A stretch of 12,464 bases of DNA, from positions 1-12,464 of the forward strand of contig DCGS01000092.1 of NCBI GenBank assembly GCA_002314645.1, given 5' to 3'. Every line of letters starts with the position of its first letter. Within the stretch, counting starts at the first letter, position 1. This document shows, in pieces, positions 1 to 8,158 of the stretch. The position numbers and the translations under genes were made by a program. The notes beneath the pieces were generated by a model, which saw nothing but the letters and a program-made list of their open reading frames with translations, was not told where the DNA came from and searched no databases. The DNA comes from Ruminococcaceae bacterium UBA1772. GTDB taxonomy: Bacteria; Bacillota; Clostridia; Oscillospirales; Acutalibacteraceae.

Positions 1-2
1 AT

Positions 3-11
3 TGGTATAAT
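3..11 (+). promoter_or_regulatory. Extended -10 promoter element of the V-ATPase operon (partial)
   Basis: TGGTATAAT at 3-11 is a perfect extended -10 (TGn plus TATAAT). The -35 region would lie left of the window. A start about seven bases downstream gives a leader of roughly 55 bases before the first subunit gene. The leader carries a small inverted repeat, AGTAC (21-25) with GTACT (33-37), of unknown meaning. Promoter function is inferred from the motif and its position before the first gene. Confidence 0.6.
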
Positions 12-72
12 ACTTGGGTTAGTACATCGGACGTACTCATGAAATTTCGGAAGAAAGGGTGATGAAGAGTAA

Positions 73-384
73 ATGGCTTCAGAAATGATTAACCAAGTAC
101 TTGACGCCGAAAAGAACGCGGCAGACAAAGAAGTGGCTGCTAAAGCAAAGGCTGCAGATATTATCAAAGCAGCTGAAGCAGATGCAAAGACTGCTGCCGA
201 CGAAGGCAAAGCTGCCGCTGCAAAGGAAAAAGAGCAAATCCTTGCAAAGGCACAGAAGCAGGCGGATGAAATTTACGCCGATGCAAAAGCTCAAGCTGCA
301 AAGCAGAGAGAAAATCTCCTCAAAAAGAGCGATGAGAAGATGGATGAATCTATTGCAGCAGTAATTAAGCACATTATCCCATAA
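73..384 (+). CDS. ahaH: V-type ATPase subunit G/H (peripheral stalk coiled-coil)
   Basis: Encodes a 103-residue protein that is almost entirely alanine, lysine, glutamate, aspartate and glutamine, without glycine-rich folds or membrane segments. That composition is typical of the long coiled coil of the G/H subunit of bacterial and archaeal V/A-ATPases. This subunit pairs with subunit E to form the peripheral stalk that holds the A3B3 head against rotation. Identification rests on length, composition and position: it is the first gene, directly before subunit I, as ntpF is in Enterococcus hirae (subunit letters differ between naming schemes). The start at 73 has a modest AAGGG at 55-59; an in-frame ATG four codons later is possible. 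The gap to subunit I is 56 bases with no terminator, so the two are co-transcribed. Confidence 0.85.
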   Translation: MASEMINQVLDAEKNAADKEVAAKAKAADIIKAAEADAKTAADEGKAAAAKEKEQILAKAQKQADEIYADAKAQAAKQRENLLKKSDEKMDESIAAVIKHIIP

Positions 385-440
385 GTAATTAACACAATTG
401 CAAATATGGGGAACAAATTTAATAAGGAGGTGTTTCTTGC

Positions 441-2522
441 ATGGCGATTTTGGATATGAAGCGCATTGAAATTTTGGCAATGCTTTCTGACAGTAAGGCT
501 ATCGTTGATTTAATTCAACAGCAAGGTTGTGTTGAACTCGTTGACTATTCAGAAGAAAAGTTCTACAAGCTTTCAACAAGTGCTGCAGTAAGCCAGTTTG
601 ACAAGTTTCATGGAATTGCAACATCTGCAATTGAGGTTCTTGACAGATACGCTCCAAAGAAGGGTGGTCTTCTTGACAGCTTTGCACCAAGAGATGACAT
701 GACTGTCACTGAATTTGCAAAGAAGTCTCAGGACACAGATGCAATTTTAAGCAAATGCTACGGCATTAACGCGCTTTATAAAGAAATACAAGACGCAAAG
801 GTTGAAATCATCAGAGCTCAAACAGGCCTTGATCAGATGAGACCTTGGACACAGCTTGATATTCCATCATCATTCAAGGGTACAATTAATACATCTGTAT
901 TTGTTGGTACAATTGCAGAAGAGACAAACAGAGAAGTAATTCTCTCAAAGCTCGCTGAAATTGTTCCTGAAATTGATTCAGAAATTGAAATTGTGTCAGC
1001 TGATAAAAATCAGACTTGTCTTGTAGCAATTTGCCATAAGGATTTCGCTAAGGATTATGAGCAGGCTTTACGTTCTATTGGATTCGTAGCTCCTGCAGAT
1101 CCAACCAAGCACGAGCCTAAGGTTCGTATTGAACGCTTGGAAGCAGAAATCGCAGAGTGCGAGAATAAAATCGCAGAGAACGAAGAAAAGATTAAAACTT
1201 ATGCTGAGTTCCGCGGTGACATTGAGTTCTTAATTGACTATTTCACATTAAGATCTGACAAGTATAAAGCACTCGACAAAATCTCTATGAGCGACAACGT
1301 ATTCGTACTTACTGGATATATTCCAGCAATTAAGGTTGATGAGTTCACAAATAAACTCGAAAGCCTTTTCGATGTTGCCGTTTCAGTAACAGATCCATCT
1401 GAAGATGAGGATGTACCAGTTCTCCTTGAGAACGGCGCATTCGGTCGAACAATGGAATCAACAACAGAAATGTATGCATTACCTACACACGATGACATTG
1501 ACCCTAACAAGTTCATGGCAATCTTCTATTACTTCTTGTTTGGTCTCATGCTCGGCGACGCAGGCTATGGTATCTTAATGGTTATTGCATGTCTTGTTGT
1601 TAAGTTCAAGTTCAGACTTGAACCTAAGAAGGCAGCAACTGTTAACTATGGTTTACTTTGCGGACTTGGTACTACATTCTGGGGTATTTTACTTAATGGT
1701 TGGTTTGGTGACCTTCCAGCATATCTTGCAAACGGACTTAAGATGGGCGGAGCTAACCCAATGTCAAACTACAGTTTGTTTGAAGCATTGGAAACAAGTG
1801 AAGCTACAACAGTATTCCTTATGTTCTGTTTGATTATTGGTATTCTTCACCTTTGCTATGGTTGTCTCCTTGGTGTTTACAAGACATGGAAGCATGGCAA
1901 GCCAGTTGAAGCAATCCTTGAGAATATGCCTTTCTTCTTAATTCTCATCGGATTCCTTCCACTTATTGACATGCAGATTTCCGGTAAAGCACTCAGAAGA
2001 TATGCATTAGGCGAAGGTATTACACATACCACAATGGTTAAGGTTGCACAGGGCTTTGTATGGTTCTTCGACAACTGCAGCACATATCTCTATTATGTAC
2101 TTGCAGCAGGCGCAGCTTTAACAGTACTCGCTCCAGCAATCATTGCACTCAAAGATAAAAAATCAATTGGTAAGGTGGCTGGTGGTCTTGGTGCTGGTCT
2201 CTATGCTCTTTACAATGCTGCTACAGGTGCACTTGGCGACATTCTTTCATATGCTCGTCTTCTTGCTCTTGGCCTTTGTACAGGTATCATTGCTTCAGTT
2301 ATTAATCAGCTTGCAGCAATGCCAGGAAATCCAGTGCTCTTCGTCATCATCTTTGTATTCGGACATACCGTTAACTTGGCAATCAACTTAATCGGTACTT
2401 ACGTTCATACAAACAGACTTCAGTACGTAGAACTTTATGCTAAGTTCTATGAAGGTGGCGGAACACCATTCATTCCATTAACAGTAAATTCAAAGTCTTT
2501 CAAATTTAAGGAGGAAAATTAA
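441..2522 (+). CDS. ntpI: V-type ATPase subunit I (membrane a-subunit homologue)
   Basis: 693 residues, close to the family's usual 650-700. The first half (about residues 1-350) is a soluble, charged, partly coiled-coil domain that contacts the peripheral stalks. The second half (about 355-680) holds seven to eight hydrophobic segments. The conserved GLMLGDAGYG block surrounds D373. The SYARLLALGL motif supplies R606, which matches the essential arginine of the ion half-channels facing the proteolipid ring. The family's C-terminal signature follows (FGHTVNLAIN, then HTNRLQYVE and FYEGGG). Together with the K ring it forms the ion path across the cytoplasmic membrane. A strong AAGGAGG at 424-430 fixes the start. 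The stop TAA is one base before the subunit K start, and the K ribosome binding site lies inside the end of this gene, suggesting translational coupling. Confidence 0.97.
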   Translation: MAILDMKRIEILAMLSDSKAIVDLIQQQGCVELVDYSEEKFYKLSTSAAVSQFDKFHGIATSAIEVLDRYAPKKGGLLDSFAPRDDMTVTEFAKKSQDTDAILSKCYGINALYKEIQDAKVEIIRAQTGLDQMRPWTQLDIPSSFKGTINTSVFVGTIAEETNREVILSKLAEIVPEIDSEIEIVSADKNQTCLVAICHKDFAKDYEQALRSIGFVAPADPTKHEPKVRIERLEAEIAECENKIAENEEKIKTYAEFRGDIEFLIDYFTLRSDKYKALDKISMSDNVFVLTGYIPAIKVDEFTNKLESLFDVAVSVTDPSEDEDVPVLLENGAFGRTMESTTEMYALPTHDDIDPNKFMAIFYYFLFGLMLGDAGYGILMVIACLVVKFKFRLEPKKAATVNYGLLCGLGTTFWGILLNGWFGDLPAYLANGLKMGGANPMSNYSLFEALETSEATTVFLMFCLIIGILHLCYGCLLGVYKTWKHGKPVEAILENMPFFLILIGFLPLIDMQISGKALRRYALGEGITHTTMVKVAQGFVWFFDNCSTYLYYVLAAGAALTVLAPAIIALKDKKSIGKVAGGLGAGLYALYNAATGALGDILSYARLLALGLCTGIIASVINQLAAMPGNPVLFVIIFVFGHTVNLAINLIGTYVHTNRLQYVELYAKFYEGGGTPFIPLTVNSKSFKFKEEN

Positions 2523-2523
2523 C

Positions 2524-2991
2524 ATGTTTCAGATCGTAGAAAGTTTTGGTCCAATCGCATTAGCAATTCTCGGTGCAGCTTTCGCTGCTATTTTCGCAGG
2601 TATGGGTTCAGCAAGAGGCGTAGGTACAGTAGGTGAGGCTGCTGCAGGCGTAGTTGCAGAGGATCCAGGCAAGTTCGGTAAGGTTCTTATCCTTGAAATT
2701 CTCCCAGGTACACAGGGTCTTTATGGTCTTCTCGTTGCTATCATGGTTATGGGTAAGATTTCTCCAGAGCTCACACTCGCTCAGGGTGCTGCTCTCTTCT
2801 TCGCTGCTCTTCCAATCGCAGCTGTAGGTTATTTCTCAGGTAAGTATCAGGGTAAGGTTGCTGCTGCTGGTTGTTCAATGGTAGCAAAGAAGCCAGAGCA
2901 GAGTGGTAAGGCTATCATCTTCGCTGCAATGGTAGAAACATACGCTATCCTTGCTCTCCTCATTTCTATCCTTCTTATCGGCCAGGTTTAA
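2524..2991 (+). CDS. ntpK: V-type ATPase subunit K (c-ring proteolipid, Na+-type ligands)
   Basis: 155 residues with four transmembrane helices: a duplicated hairpin, as in V-type proteolipids, rather than the two-helix F-type c subunit. The second hairpin carries the ion-binding glutamate E138 in AAMVETYAIL. The first carries PGTQGLYG with T63, Q64 and Y67. L60, T63, Q64, Q109 and E138 correspond one to one, shifted by one residue, to the known Na+ ligands L61, T64, Q65, Q110 and E139 of Enterococcus hirae NtpK. This points to Na+ coupling (inference from conserved ligands). The protein also has E58 in helix 2, a second membrane carboxylate. AAGGAGG at 2508-2514, within the end of the subunit I gene, serves as ribosome binding site. 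An AT-rich hairpin begins at the stop codon. Confidence 0.97.
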   Translation: MFQIVESFGPIALAILGAAFAAIFAGMGSARGVGTVGEAAAGVVAEDPGKFGKVLILEILPGTQGLYGLLVAIMVMGKISPELTLAQGAALFFAALPIAAVGYFSGKYQGKVAAAGCSMVAKKPEQSGKAIIFAAMVETYAILALLISILLIGQV

Positions 2992-3005
2992 TTTATTAAT
3001 TAAAC
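2986..3005 (+). other. AT-rich hairpin spanning the ntpK stop codon
   Basis: GTTTAATT (2986-2993) and AATTAAAC (2998-3005) are perfect 8-base inverted arms around a 4-base loop. A smaller imperfect palindrome, TACTAATAGTA, follows a few bases later. No U-run follows, so this is not a convincing terminator, and the downstream subunits must still be expressed. It sits after the gene whose product is needed in the most copies, so a role as a processing or 3'-end stabilising element is possible, but this is inference. Confidence 0.4.
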
Positions 3006-3046
3006 ATACTAATAGTATTTAAACTTCGTCGATAGGAGGCTGCAAA

Positions 3047-3634
3047 ATGGCAGGGTTAAACAAGATTATTGAAAGAATAGCTCAGGACTCTGCAGCAAAA
3101 TGCGACGGCATCATCTTTGATGCTCAGAACGAAGCAACAAAAATTAAGGAAGCAGCTATTGTTAAAGTAAACAATGATAAGGCAGCTACAATTGATGCAG
3201 CTAACAAGGAAGCTAAGGCTCTTGTTGATATGGCTGAATCAGGTGCACAGCTCGAAGGTAAGAAAGTTCTTCTTGCTACAAGAGTTGAAATCATTGAAAA
3301 GGCAATTGCAAAGGCTTCTGAAAAACTTGCTTCAATGCCTGAAGAAGAGTATTTTGCAGCAATTTATGCTCTTGTGAAGAATTATGCACAGGATGCAGAA
3401 GGTTCAATGCTTCTTTCAGAGAAGGACCTTGGAAGACTTCCAAAGGACTTCGAAAAGAAAATTAACGCTGACCTTAAGGGCGGTAAGATTACTGTTTCTA
3501 AGGATCCAGCTGATATCTCTGAAGGCTTCATTCTCGTTTACGGAGATATCGAAATCAACTGTACTTTTGATGCTCTTATTGCAGACGCAAAAGATGACAT
3601 CAAAGACGAACTCTACAATATTATTTTTGCCTAA
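3047..3634 (+). CDS. ntpE: V-type ATPase subunit E (peripheral stalk)
   Basis: 195 residues, the normal family length. The N-terminal half (about 1-110) is a long charged helix rich in alanine, lysine and glutamate, expected to pair with the G/H subunit as a right-handed coiled coil. The C-terminal part is a mixed globular domain ending with the family-like GGKITVSKDPADISEGFILV and a stretch rich in acidic residues, which binds the top of the A3B3 head. Its position between K and C matches the ntpK-ntpE-ntpC order of Enterococcus. AGGAGG at 3034-3039, eight bases... before the ATG, supports the start. The 55-base gap before it contains the hairpin described after ntpK; the 30-base gap after it contains only the next ribosome binding site. 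Confidence 0.93.
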   Translation: MAGLNKIIERIAQDSAAKCDGIIFDAQNEATKIKEAAIVKVNNDKAATIDAANKEAKALVDMAESGAQLEGKKVLLATRVEIIEKAIAKASEKLASMPEEEYFAAIYALVKNYAQDAEGSMLLSEKDLGRLPKDFEKKINADLKGGKITVSKDPADISEGFILVYGDIEINCTFDALIADAKDDIKDELYNIIFA

Positions 3635-3664
3635 ATACACATTATTGCAAAGGGAGGCGTTTAT

Positions 3665-4642
3665 ATGATCAAACGCAGTTCAGATTATATCTATGCAGTA
3701 GCGCGTGTGAGGGCAAATGAGGTAAACCTTTTAAGTGCAGCAGATGTTGAGCAGCTTATTGCTGCTGAAGACTACAAAGCTGCAATGCGTAAACTCGCTG
3801 ACGCAGGTTGGGGAGACGTAGAAGGAGTTACAGATTACGCTTCATATCTTGAAGCTTATTTCGCAAAGACATGGAATCTTCTCGTAGAAATTATGGGAGA
3901 CGTTCATGAATTTGACCTTCTTCTTGTAAAGAACGACATGCAGAACTTAAAGGCAGCACTTAAGGGTATAGTTTCTCAACATGACGCGAAAGATTTATAC
4001 GTACAATCAACAGTTTATGATACAGAAAGCATCTTAAAGGCTGTAGATGAAAGAGCTTGGAAGGATCTTCCAGAGTTCATGCAGGAGCCAGCAATGGAAG
4101 CTTACACTGTTCTCACTGAGACAGGTAACGGCCAGCTTGCTGATGCAATCATCGACAAGGCTACTCTTGAAAGAATGCTTTATCTTGCTACTCAGACTGG
4201 TAGCTCAACTCTTAAGGAACTTGCTGAGCGTATGTGCGCTACAGCAAACATTAAGACAGCTCTTCGTTGTGCAAACACAGGTAAGTCTAAGGATTTCATG
4301 ATGCGTTCACTTTGTGACTGCAAGACAATTTCTAAGGACAAGCTTGTTGAAACAGCACTTGAGGGTGCAGAGTCTGTACTCAACTATCTTGAAGATACAG
4401 AGTACAAGGTTGGTGCTGAGAAGTTTAGAGAAAGCACATCAGCTTTCGAGAAGTGGTGCGACGACATTCTCATGGAATGTGTTGGTAAGGCTAGATATAC
4501 AGCATTTGGACTTGATCCACTTGTTGCTTACTACATTGCAAGAGATGCAGAAATTAAAACTGTTCGTATTATTCTTTCAGCGAAGACTAACAATCTTCCG
4601 GCAGATGTAATTAGAGAGAGGGTGAGAGCGCTTTATGTATAA
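3665..4642 (+). CDS. ntpC: V-type ATPase subunit C (shaft-to-ring adaptor, AC39/d type)
   Basis: 325 residues, the typical length of the bacterial C subunit (homologue of eukaryotic subunit d). The protein is helical and soluble. It begins with the characteristic YIYAVARVRANEVNLLSAAD block and contains the repeated helical units of the funnel that sits on the proteolipid ring and receives the D/F shaft. The late motif DPLVAYYIARDAEIKTVRII is the conserved C-terminal signature of the family. GGGAGG at 3652-3657 precedes the ATG. The end overlaps the start of subunit F by eight bases, so F is probably translationally coupled to it. Confidence 0.95.
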   Translation: MIKRSSDYIYAVARVRANEVNLLSAADVEQLIAAEDYKAAMRKLADAGWGDVEGVTDYASYLEAYFAKTWNLLVEIMGDVHEFDLLLVKNDMQNLKAALKGIVSQHDAKDLYVQSTVYDTESILKAVDERAWKDLPEFMQEPAMEAYTVLTETGNGQLADAIIDKATLERMLYLATQTGSSTLKELAERMCATANIKTALRCANTGKSKDFMMRSLCDCKTISKDKLVETALEGAESVLNYLEDTEYKVGAEKFRESTSAFEKWCDDILMECVGKARYTAFGLDPLVAYYIARDAEIKTVRIILSAKTNNLPADVIRERVRALYV

Positions 4643-4952
4643 GATTGCAGCAATGGGTGACAAAGACAGCATCTACGGTTTCGCATCAATCGGACTTGAA
4701 ATTTATCCAGTTGAAGAACCAACAGACGCTATTCGCCAGCTCAGAGACATGGTTGAAGGCGGTTACGCCGTTATCTTCGTAACAGAGCAGCTTGCAACAG
4801 CTATCGAAAGCGAAATCGACCGTTATCGTGAATTGCCAATGCCGGCAATTATTCCAATCCCAGGTATTAACGGAAATACTGGTCTTGGTATGAGAAACGT
4901 CAGCAAGTCTGTAGAACAGGCAGTTGGCTCAGATATACTTTCAGACGCGTAA
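4635..4952 (+). CDS. ntpF: V-type ATPase subunit F (central rotor)
   Basis: 105 residues, the usual size. The opening MYKIAAMGDKDSIYGFASIG and the end IPGINGNTGLGMRNVSKSVE are recognisable subunit F signatures of a small alpha/beta Rossmann-like domain with a C-terminal tail. It binds subunit D in the central shaft and in related enzymes influences ATP hydrolysis. In Enterococcus hirae the equivalent gene is called ntpG. The start lies inside the end of the C-subunit gene, with purine-rich GAGGGTGA at about 4618-4625 as ribosome binding site. A second in-frame ATG seven codons in would lose the first conserved strand and is therefore unlikely. A 54-base gap separates it from subunit A. Confidence 0.93.
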   Translation: MYKIAAMGDKDSIYGFASIGLEIYPVEEPTDAIRQLRDMVEGGYAVIFVTEQLATAIESEIDRYRELPMPAIIPIPGINGNTGLGMRNVSKSVEQAVGSDILSDA

Positions 4953-5006
4953 GAGCGTATACTTTATAAAAATAGCCGTAAACAGAAAGGCAAGTGAAAA
5001 GAATAA

Positions 5007-6770
5007 ATGAGTAAAGGAACAATTACCAAAGTTGCTGGACCTCTCGTAATTGCTGATGGCATGAGAGATGCTAACATGTACGACCTTGTACGTGTTGGTG
5101 ACGAGCGACTCATTGGTGAAATAATTGAAATGCACGAAGATCGTGCATCTATTCAGGTTTACGAGGAAACATCTGGCCTCGGAACTGGTACATCTGTTGA
5201 ATCAACAGGTATGCCTTTGTCAGTTGAACTCGGACCAGGTCTTATCACTACTATCTATGATGGTATCCAGAGACCACTTGAAAAAATTCTTGCACAGACA
5301 GGTAACAACCTTAAGCGCGGAATTGAAGTACCATCTCTTGACAGAGACAAGAAGTGGCACTTTGTACCAAAGGTATCAGAAGGCGACACAGTAGTTGCTG
5401 GTGATGTTGTTGGTACTGTTCAGGAAACTGAAGTTGTAGAACACAGAATCATGGTTCCACCTACATTCAAGGGTGGCGTTGTTAAGTCAATCAAGGAAGG
5501 CGACTTCACAGTTGATGAAGTAGTAGCTGTTCTTGATAACGGTGAGGAAATTGGTCTCATGCAGAAGTGGCCTGTACGTAAGGGCCGTCCATATGCAAAG
5601 AAGATTGACCCTAACATTCCTCTTGTAACAGGTCAGCGTGTTGTTGACGCACTCTTCCCACTCGCTAAGGGTGGTTGCGCAGCAATCCCAGGCCCATTCG
5701 GTTCAGGTAAGACTGTAACACAGCACCAGCTCGCTAAGTGGGCTGACGCCGAAATCGTTGTTTACATCGGTTGCGGTGAGCGTGGTAACGAGATGACAGA
5801 CGTACTTCTCGAGTTCCCAGAACTTATCGACCCTCATACAGGTAAATCTCTCATGGAGAGAACTGTACTTATTGCCAATACATCAGACATGCCAGTTGCT
5901 GCTCGTGAGGCATCTGTTTATACTGGTATTACAATTGCTGAGTACTTCAGAGACATGGGTTACTCAGTAGCTCTCATGGCTGACTCTACATCTCGTTGGG
6001 CTGAGGCTCTTCGTGAAATGTCAGGTCGTCTTGAGGAAATGCCTGGTGAAGAAGGTTACCCAGCTTACCTCGGTTCTCGTATTGCTCAGTTCTATGAGCG
6101 TGCAGGCCGCGTAGTTGCACTCGGTTCTGATGAGCGTGAAGGTGCTCTTTCAGCTATCGGTGCTGTATCACCTCCAGGTGGTGATATTTCAGAGCCAGTA
6201 TCTCAGGCTACTCTTCGTATCGTTAAGGTATATTGGGGTCTTGATGCTGCTCTTGCTTATAAGAGACACTTCCCAGCTATCAACTGGCTTTCTTCTTACT
6301 CACTCTATGCTGACAAGCTCGGCAAGTGGTTCAACACAGAAGTAGCTGATGACTGGACAGTACTCCGTACTAAGATGATGACTCTTCTTTCAGAGGAATC
6401 AGAACTTGACGAAATCGTTAAGATGGTTGGTATGGATGCTCTTTCAGAAGCAGACCGTCTTAAGATGGAAGCTGCTAGATCAATCCGTGAGGACTTCCTC
6501 CATCAGGTTGCATTCGATCCAGTAGATACTTACACATCTCCTAAGAAGATGCACTACATGATGACTCTTGTATGCGCATTCTATGAGAGATCAGCTGAAG
6601 CTCTTTCTAAGGGTGCTTCAATTAAAGACATTATTGACCTCCCAGTACGTGAAGCTATCGGACGTTTCAAGTACATTAAGGAAGATGACATTGATGCAGA
6701 ATTTGCAAAGATCGACGAGAGACTTAACAGTGAGCTCGCTGATGCTTTGAATAAGGAGGAGGACTATTAA
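5007..6770 (+). CDS. ntpA: V-type ATPase catalytic subunit A
   Basis: 587 residues, the full family length with no intein. An N-terminal beta-barrel is followed by the A-type insertion (about residues 110-190) and the nucleotide-binding domain. The P-loop GPFGSGKT is at 229-236 with K235. GERGNE is at 257-262, where E258 matches the catalytic glutamate and R259 the neighbouring arginine. Walker B ends in D326 within ALMADSTSRWAEALRE. The C-terminal helical domain completes the protein. It hydrolyses or makes ATP at the A/B interfaces in the cytoplasmic head. The ribosome binding site is weak: AAAGG at about 4986-4990 is some 16 bases from the ATG, unlike the strong sites of neighbouring genes. 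The stop TAA shares one base with the ATG of subunit B. Confidence 0.98.
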   Translation: MSKGTITKVAGPLVIADGMRDANMYDLVRVGDERLIGEIIEMHEDRASIQVYEETSGLGTGTSVESTGMPLSVELGPGLITTIYDGIQRPLEKILAQTGNNLKRGIEVPSLDRDKKWHFVPKVSEGDTVVAGDVVGTVQETEVVEHRIMVPPTFKGGVVKSIKEGDFTVDEVVAVLDNGEEIGLMQKWPVRKGRPYAKKIDPNIPLVTGQRVVDALFPLAKGGCAAIPGPFGSGKTVTQHQLAKWADAEIVVYIGCGERGNEMTDVLLEFPELIDPHTGKSLMERTVLIANTSDMPVAAREASVYTGITIAEYFRDMGYSVALMADSTSRWAEALREMSGRLEEMPGEEGYPAYLGSRIAQFYERAGRVVALGSDEREGALSAIGAVSPPGGDISEPVSQATLRIVKVYWGLDAALAYKRHFPAINWLSSYSLYADKLGKWFNTEVADDWTVLRTKMMTLLSEESELDEIVKMVGMDALSEADRLKMEAARSIREDFLHQVAFDPVDTYTSPKKMHYMMTLVCAFYERSAEALSKGASIKDIIDLPVREAIGRFKYIKEDDIDAEFAKIDERLNSELADALNKEEDY

Positions 6771-8143
6771 TGCCAAAGGAGTATAGAACCATACAAGAGG
6801 TTGCAGGTCCTCTTATGATCGTTCGTGACGTTGAAAACGTTACTTACAACGAACTTGGTGAAATTGAACTTGCAAACGGCGAAGTTCGTCGTTGCCGTGT
6901 TCTTGAAGTTGACGGTTCAAATGCTGTTGTTCAGCTTTTCGAAAGCTCAACAGGTATTAACCTTTCAGACTCAAAAGTTCGCTTCTCAGGACGTCAGATG
7001 GAACTCGGCGTTTCATCAGACATGCTTGGTCGTGTATTCGACGGTCTTGGTAGACCAATCGATGGTGGCCCAGAAATCATCCCAGAGAAGAGACTTGACG
7101 TAAACGGTGCACCAATGAACCCAGCTGCTCGTGCATTCCCATCAGAGTTCATTCAGACAGGTGTTTCTGCTATCGACGGACTTAACACTCTTGTTCGTGG
7201 CCAGAAGCTTCCTATCTTCTCAGGTTCAGGTCTTCCACATGCTGAACTTGCAGCTCAGATTGCACGTCAGGCAAAGGTACGCGGTAAGGATGAATCATTC
7301 GCCGTTGTATTCGCTGCTATGGGTATTACATTCGAAGAATCAAACTTCTTCGTTGAATCATTCCGTGAGACAGGTGCTCTTGACAGAACAGTAATGTTCT
7401 CAAACCTTGCTAACGACCCAGCTGTTGAGCGTATTGCTACACCTAAGATGGCTCTTACAGCAGCTGAGTATCTTGCATTCGAAAAGGGCATGCACGTTCT
7501 TGTAATTCTTACAGATATTACAAACTATGCCGATGCTCTTCGTGAAGTATCTGCAGCTCGTAAGGAAGTTCCAGGTCGTCGTGGTTACCCAGGTTACCTC
7601 TACACAGACCTTGCTACAATGTATGAGCGTGCTGGTCGTCAGAAGGGTAAGGATGGTTCAATCACAATGATTCCTATCCTTTCAATGCCTGAAGATGATA
7701 AGACTCACCCAATCCCTGACCTTACAGGTTACATCACAGAGGGTCAGATCATGCTTTCTCGTGACCTTTACAGACGTGGTATTCAGCCACCTGTAGACGT
7801 ACTTCCATCACTTTCTCGTCTTAAGGATAAGGGTACTGGTGAAGGAAAGACACGTAAGGACCACGCTAACACAATGAACCAGCTCTTCGCTGCTTACTCA
7901 CGTGGTAAGGACGCTAAGGAGCTCATGACTATCCTTGGTGAAGCAGCTCTTACAGATATCGACCTTCTCTACGCTAAGTTCGCAGATGAGTTCGAGAAGC
8001 GTTACGTAAACCAGGGTTACGAATGCAACAGAGGTATTGAGGAAACTCTTGACCTCGGTTGGGAACTTCTTAGAATTCTTCCAAGAAACGAACTCAAGCG
8101 TATTTCAGATGCATTACTCGACGAGTACTATGACAAAAAGTAA
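6770..8143 (+). CDS. ntpB: V-type ATPase subunit B (non-catalytic, supplies the arginine finger)
   Basis: 457 residues, normal for the family. The position of the P-loop is taken by FSGSGLPH (150-157), which lacks the GKT lysine; this is the diagnostic difference from subunit A. The LPSLSRLKDKG block supplies R350, which corresponds in number and context to the arginine finger R350 of Enterococcus hirae NtpB that completes the neighbouring A-subunit active site. VPGRRGYPGYLYTDLA and PILSMPEDDKTHPIPD are further family signatures. Three copies alternate with A in the head. The ATG overlaps the A stop as TAATG, with AAGGAGGA at 6753-6760 in the A coding end, so the two partners are tightly coupled, consistent with their 1:1 ratio. 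Confidence 0.98.
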   Translation: MPKEYRTIQEVAGPLMIVRDVENVTYNELGEIELANGEVRRCRVLEVDGSNAVVQLFESSTGINLSDSKVRFSGRQMELGVSSDMLGRVFDGLGRPIDGGPEIIPEKRLDVNGAPMNPAARAFPSEFIQTGVSAIDGLNTLVRGQKLPIFSGSGLPHAELAAQIARQAKVRGKDESFAVVFAAMGITFEESNFFVESFRETGALDRTVMFSNLANDPAVERIATPKMALTAAEYLAFEKGMHVLVILTDITNYADALREVSAARKEVPGRRGYPGYLYTDLATMYERAGRQKGKDGSITMIPILSMPEDDKTHPIPDLTGYITEGQIMLSRDLYRRGIQPPVDVLPSLSRLKDKGTGEGKTRKDHANTMNQLFAAYSRGKDAKELMTILGEAALTDIDLLYAKFADEFEKRYVNQGYECNRGIEETLDLGWELLRILPRNELKRISDALLDEYYDKK

Positions 8144-8158
8144 AGTAGGTGACGCCTT

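Noticed and set aside
39..62. Seven-codon upstream reading frame in the ATPase leader (ATG at 39)
   Set aside because: No ribosome binding site before it and no feature that links it to regulation; likely chance.
79..480. 133-codon minus-strand frame opposite subunits G/H and I
   Set aside because: It is an antisense shadow rich in cysteine, phenylalanine and leucine caused by the lysine- and alanine-rich coding strand, with no promoter or ribosome binding site.
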